The position numbers were made by a program, and so were the translations under genes. From an uncultured Chloroflexota bacterium (lineage in GTDB: Bacteria; Chloroflexota; Anaerolineae; Aggregatilineales; Phototrophicaceae), in the NCBI GenBank assembly GCA_937942935.1, contig CALDGT010001205.1:1-11063 (forward strand): a stretch of 11,063 nucleotides of DNA, in the 5' to 3' direction. Shown piece after piece: positions 5,360 to 11,063 of this stretch. The notes below the pieces were generated by a model. That model made no database searches, was not told the origin of the DNA, and worked only from the letters and a program-made list of their open reading frames with translations. Numbering within the stretch: the first letter of the stretch is position 1; each line of letters opens with the position of its first letter.

Positions 5360-6042
5360 TCTGAATCATCATGCCCAATGAGGTCTAGCACAGGCAAAAA
5401 CGGCTTGGCATCGTTGATAATGGCAAAATACATCGCTTCTTGCGCCCCGTGAAGATTGCGCTCACCCATTGCCCGACACATCATGTCATATCCATTCAAC
5501 AATTCGCGGTGATGAAGCGCATTGCGGGGCGCATAATTCATCCGCAACACTTCTAATAACCATACCTGATTATAGATTCGATTCAGTAATTCGCTGGTCT
5601 GGGGTTTATTGGTAAGTTGCAACAAAAAATGATGAATCCCAAAGCGCGTATTGAGCATATCACGGACATCCTCATATGTGGCTTGGTCACGCGCAATGGC
5701 GATTTGTCTACGAATATGAGCAATCTCGGCGGGGGTGATGGTTTTCATCACCCATTGCATCACCAATTTTTCCAATGTCCCCCAAAGCGTGAATAATTCA
5801 TCGGCGCTATCACTGGTGAATTGGCGCACGGTTATCCCATAACGCGGACGCTTGATGAGCCAGCCTTCTGCAATCAACAAAGACAACGCATCGCGGGCAG
5901 TATTTTGGCTGATGGTCAATTCTTTTGATAATGTGAGTTCTGTCAGTTTATCCCCGCACCGATACACCCCATCACGCAATTGCTGACGAATCGTATCGGC
6001 GACAAGTTGGGCTAGGGTAGCGGATGATTCTTTATGGGGCAT
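5329..6042 (-). CDS. GntR-family transcriptional regulator, FCD (FadR-like) subfamily
   Basis: A 237-residue regulator. The N-terminal winged helix (about 8-73) has the GntR hallmarks: GDKLTELTLSKELTISQNTARDAL followed by EGWLI and a wing ending GITV. The C-terminal part (about 80-215) is an all-helical FCD-like ligand domain. Most FCD proteins bind a metal through Asp and three His. Here the Asp position four before the conserved His137 is Arg133 and the late helix (FAIINDAK) has no His, so the metal site appears incomplete. The start at ATG 6042 gives a family-typical N terminus and an 11-bp overlap with the end of the kinase gene, so the two are probably cotranscribed. A GTG/ATG at 6105-6108 would add a Ser-rich extension without a ribosome site. 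The ribosome site for 6042 is also weak (TTGGA), consistent with coupling. Effector and targets are unknown. Confidence 0.88.
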   Translation of the reverse strand: MPHKESSATLAQLVADTIRQQLRDGVYRCGDKLTELTLSKELTISQNTARDALSLLIAEGWLIKRPRYGITVRQFTSDSADELFTLWGTLEKLVMQWVMKTITPAEIAHIRRQIAIARDQATYEDVRDMLNTRFGIHHFLLQLTNKPQTSELLNRIYNQVWLLEVLRMNYAPRNALHHRELLNGYDMMCRAMGERNLHGAQEAMYFAIINDAKPFLPVLDLIGHDDSDYPFKNSISD

Positions 6043-8248
6043 TTTTGAACATCCAAGATGGATAAAATCCTGTGATTTCGGCGATGCGCTGGATATTCGT
6101 CCCATCACGATTCATCACATAGATGAACGATTCATTTTGAATTTCACCTGTAAAGGCGACATATTGCCCATCTGGGCTATAACTCGCGCCCCAGTCGTAT
6201 CCAACACCATCATAAAGCAGGGTAGGGAAGCCCACACCATTTACAGGGATGGTATAAATTGCGCCGTTGCCCCGTCCGATACTCGAATAAATGATGGTGC
6301 TATCATCGGGGCTGAATGACGGAAATGAATCACTCACATCATTTTCGGTCAAATACCGAATTTCGCGGGTGTTCACATCTAAAATTGCAATTTCCCATGT
6401 TGCAGAATCTAAAACCGACCCTGTGGTGAAAACAATAAAATTGCCATCGTTGCTATAGCGGGCATGACTGTTGCGATTGCCATCGCTATAGAGCAATTCG
6501 GGTTCTCCGCCATCAACCGAGACGCGATACAAATCATGTGCGCCGTTGTTGTTGGTATCGGATGAATAGGCAACCCATTGACCATTTGGCGACCATGTTG
6601 CCAATCTATCGCTGACGGTGTTATCGGTCAATTGGCGGATTTCATTAGTGGCAATCGTGAGCAGGTAAATTTCAAAATCGCCGTCTCTATCGGATTGAAA
6701 TGCGACATACTGACCATCAGATGAGGCGACAGGGTAGGAGTTGCGTGCGCTATCTACTGTGAGCCGACTTTCGGTGTTGGTATCGAAACGGTATAGATAC
6801 AGGTCATATAAGTCGCTCCGCAGGGCAAAATAAATCAATTGAAAATCTTCCAATGAATATGCTGATGGGGGAGGGGATGGGGTTTGTGTCTCGCGCACAC
6901 CAACAGGCGCAAATGTGGCGGTGATATACATCGCTTCGGATGTTGTATTATCGAGCGGGGTAGGTGTGGCATCTCCCAAAATAGCATCGCGTGCCGCCTG
7001 ACTGGTTGGGTCTAGGGTGGGAATGATTGTAGTTGGCGTATTCGATTCTGCTGTCGTCTCTGGCGCAATGGTGATGGTTGGGGTGGGCGCTGGATTGAGT
7101 AAATCATCGAGCATCACAAATCCTAATACAGCGATGAGGGTCAATAAACCACAACCAAGCACCCCACCGACTAATAAACTAATGACCAAATTTGGGCGGG
7201 GTTTGCGCTTTTTGAGCTTTTTACTAATCGGGTTTTGACGCACAGGCGCATTCATGCCAGATGAGCCTGTTTGTGGGGGAGCATAAATGACAGGCGCATT
7301 TGATGGTGGACTAAAAATAACGTTGATGGGGGTATTTTCTTCCATCAACATTGGCTTAGATTGCACCGTCTCTTGTGTGATGATGACACTCCCGCGTTGG
7401 GTATCATCTTGAATGAGCAGGGGTTGTTCAATCGCTTTTTCGATGGCGGCGACCAATTCACCCGCATTTTGATACCGTTCTTCGCGCCGTTTGCGGAGAC
7501 CTTTTAGGATGACCGCCTCTAGTGATGGGCTAATATCGCGGTGAATACTGCGCGGATTTGGCGGGGATGTGGTCACTTGCATGACAGCGATGCTATAGGG
7601 GGTATCATTTTCAAAGGGACGGCGACCCGTTGCCATCTCAAATAGCATCACTGCCAATGAATAAACATCACTTCGACCATCCAAAACTTGCCCCTGCGCT
7701 TGTTCTGGACTCATATAACTCGGTGTTCCCACGACGCCTTGTGTGGTGATTTTATCGCCAGATTCATTCAAAACACGGGCGATGCCAAAATCGGTGATAT
7801 ATGCCCCACCTGCTTCATCCAACAAGATATTACTCGGTTTTAGGTCACGATGAAGCACCTGTTTGCTATGAGCATAATCGAGCGCGGGCGCAATTTGATA
7901 AAAGAGGTCTAAAATATCGCGCTCATCCATCGCGCCGTGTTGGAGCAAATCATCTATCGAGCCGCCAGCCATATAGCGCATAGCGATGAATGGTTGTCCG
8001 TCGTGTTCGCCATAATCATAAACAGGGACAATATTGCGATGTTCTAATTTTGCGATGATGCTCACTTCACGCTTAAAACGTTCTAAGTAAGTCGCATCAC
8101 GCATTAAATGACGGGGCAAAATCTTGAGCGCCACCATCCGATTCATCGAATGTTGCAAGGCACGATAAACACTTGACATCCCGCCCTGCCCGATGACCTC
8201 AATAATTTCGTACCCACCTATTGTTTTGCCAATAAATTCGTCAGACAT
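6032..8248 (-). CDS. Transmembrane Ser/Thr protein kinase with extracytoplasmic WD40/TolB-like propeller
   Basis: A 738-residue receptor-like kinase. The Hanks-type kinase domain (about 13-275) has the Gly loop GQGGMSSV (20-27), Lys42, Glu61, HRDLKPSN (133-140, catalytic Asp135), DFG (153-155) and the activation-segment end GTPSYMSPE, so it should be active. A Pro-rich cytoplasmic linker (about 300-342) and a basic stretch KKLKKRKPRP precede one membrane helix (about 354-380). Outside, a Thr/Pro-rich stalk (385-462) leads to about five propeller repeats (468-735) of the form SPDGQ-x-V-A-[FY]-S-SDR-x-G-x-x-[ED]-[IL]-Y. The propeller may bind a ligand or cell-wall component and the kinase domain would relay it; the substrate is unknown. 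The start has AAGG upstream and a good candidate promoter. It is followed by the GntR gene, which overlaps its end. Confidence 0.95.
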   Translation of the reverse strand: MSDEFIGKTIGGYEIIEVIGQGGMSSVYRALQHSMNRMVALKILPRHLMRDATYLERFKREVSIIAKLEHRNIVPVYDYGEHDGQPFIAMRYMAGGSIDDLLQHGAMDERDILDLFYQIAPALDYAHSKQVLHRDLKPSNILLDEAGGAYITDFGIARVLNESGDKITTQGVVGTPSYMSPEQAQGQVLDGRSDVYSLAVMLFEMATGRRPFENDTPYSIAVMQVTTSPPNPRSIHRDISPSLEAVILKGLRKRREERYQNAGELVAAIEKAIEQPLLIQDDTQRGSVIITQETVQSKPMLMEENTPINVIFSPPSNAPVIYAPPQTGSSGMNAPVRQNPISKKLKKRKPRPNLVISLLVGGVLGCGLLTLIAVLGFVMLDDLLNPAPTPTITIAPETTAESNTPTTIIPTLDPTSQAARDAILGDATPTPLDNTTSEAMYITATFAPVGVRETQTPSPPPSAYSLEDFQLIYFALRSDLYDLYLYRFDTNTESRLTVDSARNSYPVASSDGQYVAFQSDRDGDFEIYLLTIATNEIRQLTDNTVSDRLATWSPNGQWVAYSSDTNNNGAHDLYRVSVDGGEPELLYSDGNRNSHARYSNDGNFIVFTTGSVLDSATWEIAILDVNTREIRYLTENDVSDSFPSFSPDDSTIIYSSIGRGNGAIYTIPVNGVGFPTLLYDGVGYDWGASYSPDGQYVAFTGEIQNESFIYVMNRDGTNIQRIAEITGFYPSWMFKNAP

Positions 8249-8264
8249 AAACCTTGCCAGTGTG

Positions 8265-8293
8265 TATACAAATACTAGAGAGAATTATATGAT
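8265..8293 (+). promoter_or_regulatory. Candidate promoter of manA, overlapping the divergent kinase promoter
   Basis: TATACA (8265-8270, four of six) and TATGAT (8288-8293, five of six) are 17 bases apart on the plus strand. The -10 box shares bases 8288-8289 with the opposite-strand TATAAT, so the two promoters could not be occupied at once. Weaker than the kinase promoter. Confidence 0.35.
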
Positions 8294-8313
8294 ATTAACC
8301 GCGCTTCTGCTAA
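8284..8313 (-). promoter_or_regulatory. Candidate promoter of the kinase-propeller gene
   Basis: On the minus strand TTAGCA (complement of 8308-8313, four of six) is separated by 18 bases from a perfect TATAAT (complement of 8284-8289). Transcription would start near 8277, giving a leader of about 29 bases to the ATG at 8248. Confidence 0.5.
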
Positions 8314-8343
8314 CCGAATTGGTTTTTATAAGGATGTTGATAG

Positions 8344-9300
8344 ATGACCACACACACACTATACCCACTTTTGCTTGAATCCCACTTACTTGTCAAAGTA
8401 TGGGGCGGGCGCAAACTCGCTTCTGTACTCAATAAATCGCTCCCCACCGATGAACCGTATGGCGAAGCATGGGAATTGCACGACCAATGCGCCATCGCTA
8501 ATGGTGAATATGCAGGGCAAAAGTTGGGCGATTTGCTCAAACAATTTCCGCAAGACATCATCGGCAAGCCGTATGATGCGTCGGTTGGATTTCCCCTCTT
8601 AGTCAAATTTATTCATGCCGAAGATTGGCTTTCGGTGCAAGTTCACCCTAATGATGAACAGGCGGCAGAACTTGAAGGCGAACCGCGTGGCAAAACAGAG
8701 GCGTGGATTATCCTTCATGCCGAACCCGATGCAAAATTGGTCATGGGGATTACTCCCAATACCTCCCGTGAGGCAGTTGCACATGCCATAGCGACCAACA
8801 CATTAGAACCATTATTGGTGTATACGGCGGTGAAACCGGGCGATATTTTATTTATGCCTGCCAACACCATTCATGCCATTGGACCGGGGATTGTGTTGTA
8901 TGAGGTGCAACAATCATCCGATACCACCTATCGGTTATACGATTGGGGGCGGATGGACTTAGATGGCAAACCGCGCCCGTTACACATCGAAAAAGGGGTA
9001 AAAGTATCGAATTTGGTCAGCCTGCCCATCATCACACACACGCCGTTGGATGGGGATAACGCGCCGATGATAGAGAGTAATTTTTTTAGCACCCTTTTTT
9101 ATTCGATTTCTGCGGATAAACCCGCTTCACTCAATACAGGCGGTAAAACATTTCATGGTATCACTAATATCGCGGGTGAATTGACGATTCATGTGAGTGG
9201 GGTAGCCTATCCGTTGGGGTTGGGCAAAACGGCACTTATGCCTGCGGTGTTGGGCGCATATACGGTGTCTGGTGAAGGGAAAATGTTGGTCTCTTGGTGA
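8344..9300 (+). CDS. manA: Mannose-6-phosphate isomerase, class I (zinc-dependent cupin)
   Basis: A 318-residue cytoplasmic enzyme interconverting mannose 6-phosphate and fructose 6-phosphate, feeding GDP-mannose and glycan synthesis or mannose use. The length fits the short bacterial class (Bacillus ManA-like). Motifs: WGGRKL near the N terminus, YGEAWELH (39-46), the zinc ligands Gln99 and His101 in SVQVHPND, Glu119 in GKTEAW and His177 in PANTIHAIG. A C-terminal cupin half runs to the end. The start ATG has AAGGA (8330-8334) 9 bases upstream. It is divergent from the kinase gene across a 95-bp region that holds both candidate promoters. It ends just before a strong bidirectional terminator, so it appears to be a single-gene transcript. 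Confidence 0.95.
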   Translation: MTTHTLYPLLLESHLLVKVWGGRKLASVLNKSLPTDEPYGEAWELHDQCAIANGEYAGQKLGDLLKQFPQDIIGKPYDASVGFPLLVKFIHAEDWLSVQVHPNDEQAAELEGEPRGKTEAWIILHAEPDAKLVMGITPNTSREAVAHAIATNTLEPLLVYTAVKPGDILFMPANTIHAIGPGIVLYEVQQSSDTTYRLYDWGRMDLDGKPRPLHIEKGVKVSNLVSLPIITHTPLDGDNAPMIESNFFSTLFYSISADKPASLNTGGKTFHGITNIAGELTIHVSGVAYPLGLGKTALMPAVLGAYTVSGEGKMLVSW

Positions 9301-9301
9301 G

Positions 9302-9336
9302 AAAAATAGGGCGCATCCCATTGCGCCCTATTTTTT
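9302..9336. terminator. Bidirectional intrinsic terminator between manA and the dehydrogenase
   Basis: Bases 9302-9315 (A-run then TAGGGCGCA) pair perfectly with 9322-9335 (TGCGCCCTA then T-run), a 14-bp stem with loop TCCCAT. The six T residues at 9331-9336 serve manA; the five A residues at 9302-9306 give the T-run for the minus-strand dehydrogenase gene, whose stop is at 9339-9341. Confidence 0.92.
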
Positions 9337-9338
9337 AG

Positions 9339-10157
9339 TTATGCTTCGGGGTGTGGACGTTTTCCATCTATATCATCAAAATTGTATTCTTGGGCGAGCC
9401 GAGCAACCACAAATGATTGCCCCGATTTTTGAAAGCGATTGGCATCTTTGGCGATTGCGACAACTGCCCGCCCAGTAAATTCTGGCGATTCTGAATTAGA
9501 CATATCAAAGTATTCTGCATTGAGCATAACCCCTTCTGTGCGGACTAACCCCGGATATAATGATATAGCCGTGATATGCTTATCGCGCAGGCTATATGCA
9601 GTCTCGGCAGTGAGTCGGTCTGCCCCTGTTTTAGCGATATTATAAGCGGGGTTGCCCATGTGGAGTGTCCCAAATGAGATGTTCACAATGAGACCTTCTT
9701 CTTGTTGCGACATCATTGGGATGGCAAAAATGGTCGAGACATACGCCCATCGTAATCCTAATAAATTATCATCCCAAAAAGATGCCCCATTTTCCCAAAA
9801 CCGATGTGATGGTGGGGGATAAGTCCTGCTATGCCACCCCTCATATCCTTTCCAAGCATTATTGACCAAAATATCAAGTCGCCCTGATTCCGCTTGGATA
9901 CGCTCAAAAACGGCTTTAACCTGATTATCATCATGATGGTCGCAAGAGATTGCAATCCCTTTACCACCCCGTTTAGAAACTTCATTTGCTGTATCTTCTA
10001 TTGTTCCATCGAGTGGGACTGTTGCTTTTCTTGTGGCACTTGTGCGCCCTGTGATATAAACCGTTGCCCCAGTTTCACCTAAACTGAGTGCAATCCCTTT
10101 CCCCACACCGCGACTTGCTCCTGTTACCAATGCAATTTTGCCTATTAATTCGCTCAT
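9339..10157 (-). CDS. Short-chain dehydrogenase/reductase, DHRS1-like
   Basis: A 272-residue classical SDR with a full NAD(P)-binding Rossmann fold. Cofactor loop TGASRGVG (12-19), GRT at 37-39 at the end of strand 2 (Arg38 there favours NADPH), NNAW (99-102) in place of NNAG, and the catalytic set Asn131, Ser161, Tyr172 and Lys176 (YNIAK). The WKGYEGW segment, the long insert with SHRFWE and the motif SLYPGLVRTE resemble the DHRS1 subgroup of carbonyl reductases. The substrate is unknown. The start ATG has GAGGAAAT immediately upstream. It lies 148 bp behind the IMP dehydrogenase gene on the same strand but has a leader of its own, and ends in the shared bidirectional terminator. Assignment to SDR is firm; DHRS1-like is from resemblance. 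Confidence 0.93.
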   Translation of the reverse strand: MSELIGKIALVTGASRGVGKGIALSLGETGATVYITGRTSATRKATVPLDGTIEDTANEVSKRGGKGIAISCDHHDDNQVKAVFERIQAESGRLDILVNNAWKGYEGWHSRTYPPPSHRFWENGASFWDDNLLGLRWAYVSTIFAIPMMSQQEEGLIVNISFGTLHMGNPAYNIAKTGADRLTAETAYSLRDKHITAISLYPGLVRTEGVMLNAEYFDMSNSESPEFTGRAVVAIAKDANRFQKSGQSFVVARLAQEYNFDDIDGKRPHPEA

Positions 10158-10305
10158 ATTTCCTCTATTGTTGATTAGATAGTAGCAAATGAAAGCAACC
10201 CACTATACTATGATATGACTATTTATAGATAATTCGAAAATATGGATAAAACCCCACAACCTTTCTCAATAGAGGACAAACTTAACCCCAAATTACTTAA
10301 CCAAC
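10158..10305. other. Intergenic region between IMP dehydrogenase and SDR genes
   Basis: 148 bases, AT-rich in the middle. The only firm element is the GAGGA ribosome site of the dehydrogenase gene (complement of 10160-10165). TATAGT- and TATAAA-like boxes occur on the minus strand around 10203-10230 but none has a good -35 partner. No hairpin with a T-run is visible after the IMP dehydrogenase stop, so read-through into the dehydrogenase gene is possible. Confidence 0.6.
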
Positions 10306-11063
10306 TTACTCAACCATGCGTGTTTGTTGGTCTTTCAAGACAACATCATGTGCGCCGCCCTCAACAATGCTGACAGACGAGACCAGTGTTAAACGTGCTT
10401 TTTGTTGAAGTTCTGGAATGCTTAGTGCGCCACAATTACACATCGCAGATTTAATCTTACTCAATGTGATGGCTAAATTATCCCGAAGTGTTCCCGCATA
10501 AGGGACATAGGAATCAACACCTTCTTCAAACGAGAGTTTAGCACCCTCTCCGCTACTATAACGTTGCCAATTCCGCGCCCGCGCACTCCCCTCGCCCCAA
10601 TATTCTTTCATATAATTGCCGTTCACAATGACTTTATCTGATGGGCTTTCATCAAAACGTACAAAATAGCGCCCTAACATACAAAAATCAGCGCCCATTG
10701 CGAGTGCGAGCGTGAGATGATAATCTTGAACAATACCACCATCCGAACAGATAGGGATATAGACACCAGTTTCTTCAAAATATTCATCGCGTGCTTTAGC
10801 GACTTCAATGACCGCAGTCGCCTGTCCGCGCCCTATGCCTTTGGCTTCACGGGTAATACAGATGGCTCCTCCCCCAATACCAACCTTAATAAAATCGGCA
10901 CCTGCATCGGCAAGGAAGCGGAATCCATCGCGGTCAACGATATTACCAGCCCCAATCTTGACTTTATCGCCATATTTTTCTCGAACATAGCTTAGAGTAC
11001 GTTTCTGCCATTCTGTGAAACCTTCAGAAGAGTCTATACATAGGATGTCTACACCCGCATCCA
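10306..11063 (-). CDS. guaB: Inosine-5'-monophosphate dehydrogenase, C-terminal half, 5' end outside window
   Basis: About 251 codons from the window edge to TAA at 10306-10308. The enzyme oxidises IMP to XMP with NAD, the committed step of GMP synthesis. Seen from the N-terminal side: DILCIDSSEG with the NAD-site Asp, VKIGAGNIVD, the catalytic loop GGGAICITRE with the nucleophilic Cys codon at 10858-10860, CSDGGIVQDYH and MLGRYF phosphate-site motifs, the flap SARARNWQRY with its catalytic Arg-Tyr, and the tail MCNCGALSIPELQ ending in SIVEGGAHDVVLKD. The long flap and CNCGAL tail match the Tritrichomonas foetus-like type of IMPDH rather than the shorter E. coli form, as I recall those sequences. 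The usual Ser before Ile-Cys is Ala here. The presence of CBS domains cannot be judged. An ATG at 10698 is internal, not the start. Confidence 0.96.
   Translation of the reverse strand, partial: DAGVDILCIDSSEGFTEWQKRTLSYVREKYGDKVKIGAGNIVDRDGFRFLADAGADFIKVGIGGGAICITREAKGIGRGQATAVIEVAKARDEYFEETGVYIPICSDGGIVQDYHLTLALAMGADFCMLGRYFVRFDESPSDKVIVNGNYMKEYWGEGSARARNWQRYSSGEGAKLSFEEGVDSYVPYAGTLRDNLAITLSKIKSAMCNCGALSIPELQQKARLTLVSSVSIVEGGAHDVVLKDQQTRMVE

Noticed and set aside
6043..6108. Upstream GTG/ATG start for the GntR regulator
   Set aside because: It adds a Ser-rich leader unlike GntR proteins and has no ribosome site; the ATG at 6042 gives the normal N terminus.
10271..10280. A further AGGACA motif like the WYL half-site
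   Set aside because: Single six-base match without an inverted partner, expected by chance in 11 kb.
10281..10302. Direct repeat CTTAACC near the 3' end of the IMP dehydrogenase gene
   Set aside because: Seven bases repeated twice in an AT-rich gap are easily due to chance, with no further copies or attachment-site context.

Overview
The window looks like a chromosomal segment of moderate GC from a bacterium, most probably a Chloroflexota (Anaerolineae-like) lineage. This rests mainly on the 738-residue protein at 6032-8248. It is a Hanks-type kinase followed by one membrane helix, a Thr/Pro-rich 'ATPTP' linker and an extracytoplasmic WD40/TolB-like propeller, an architecture common in that group. 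The lineage is an inference; there is no rRNA or phylogenetic marker gene to settle it. All ten complete genes and both edge fragments are intact in frame. No tRNA, rRNA, CRISPR array, transposase, integrase or phage gene is visible.

Left part (1-4564). The window opens with the last 32 codons of a probable adenylylsulfate kinase on the + strand. A gap follows that holds two related hairpins in opposite orientation, then a small DUF302 gene (+). Next come four minus-strand genes. Read in transcription order they are a WYL-domain repressor/activator (4474-3503), an exported DUF2202 ferritin-like protein (3420-2677), an OmpR-type response regulator (2592-1903) and its histidine kinase (1906-752, ATGA overlap). 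The ferritin-like protein and the two-component pair look functionally linked: they are adjacent and co-oriented. Both the secreted protein and the sensor's external loop carry a Gly/Gln-rich stretch with His and Met. A perfect 24-bp palindrome and a TATAAT box lie between the ferritin-like gene and the regulator gene.

Middle part (4475-8343). The WYL regulator is divergent from an alpha/beta hydrolase (+) across a short region with a 7-bp inverted repeat, a plausible autoregulatory operator. The hydrolase converges on a GntR/FCD regulator (-) and their coding ends overlap by 31 bp. The GntR gene in turn overlaps the end of the kinase-propeller gene by 11 bp, so these two are probably cotranscribed. 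The kinase gene is divergent from a mannose-6-phosphate isomerase gene, with two candidate promoters whose -10 boxes overlap.

Right part (8344-11063). manA (+) and a DHRS1-like short-chain dehydrogenase gene (-) converge on a textbook bidirectional terminator (14-bp stem with A and T tracts). Behind the dehydrogenase, on the same strand, is the C-terminal half of an IMP dehydrogenase running off the window edge.

Most genes are ordinary housekeeping, signalling or regulatory genes and nothing here proves a new system. The best leads are the covarying hairpin pair at 108-205 and the ferritin-like protein/two-component unit. Smaller leads are the altered ATP-binding G1 box of the histidine kinase and the nested overlaps around the GntR gene.
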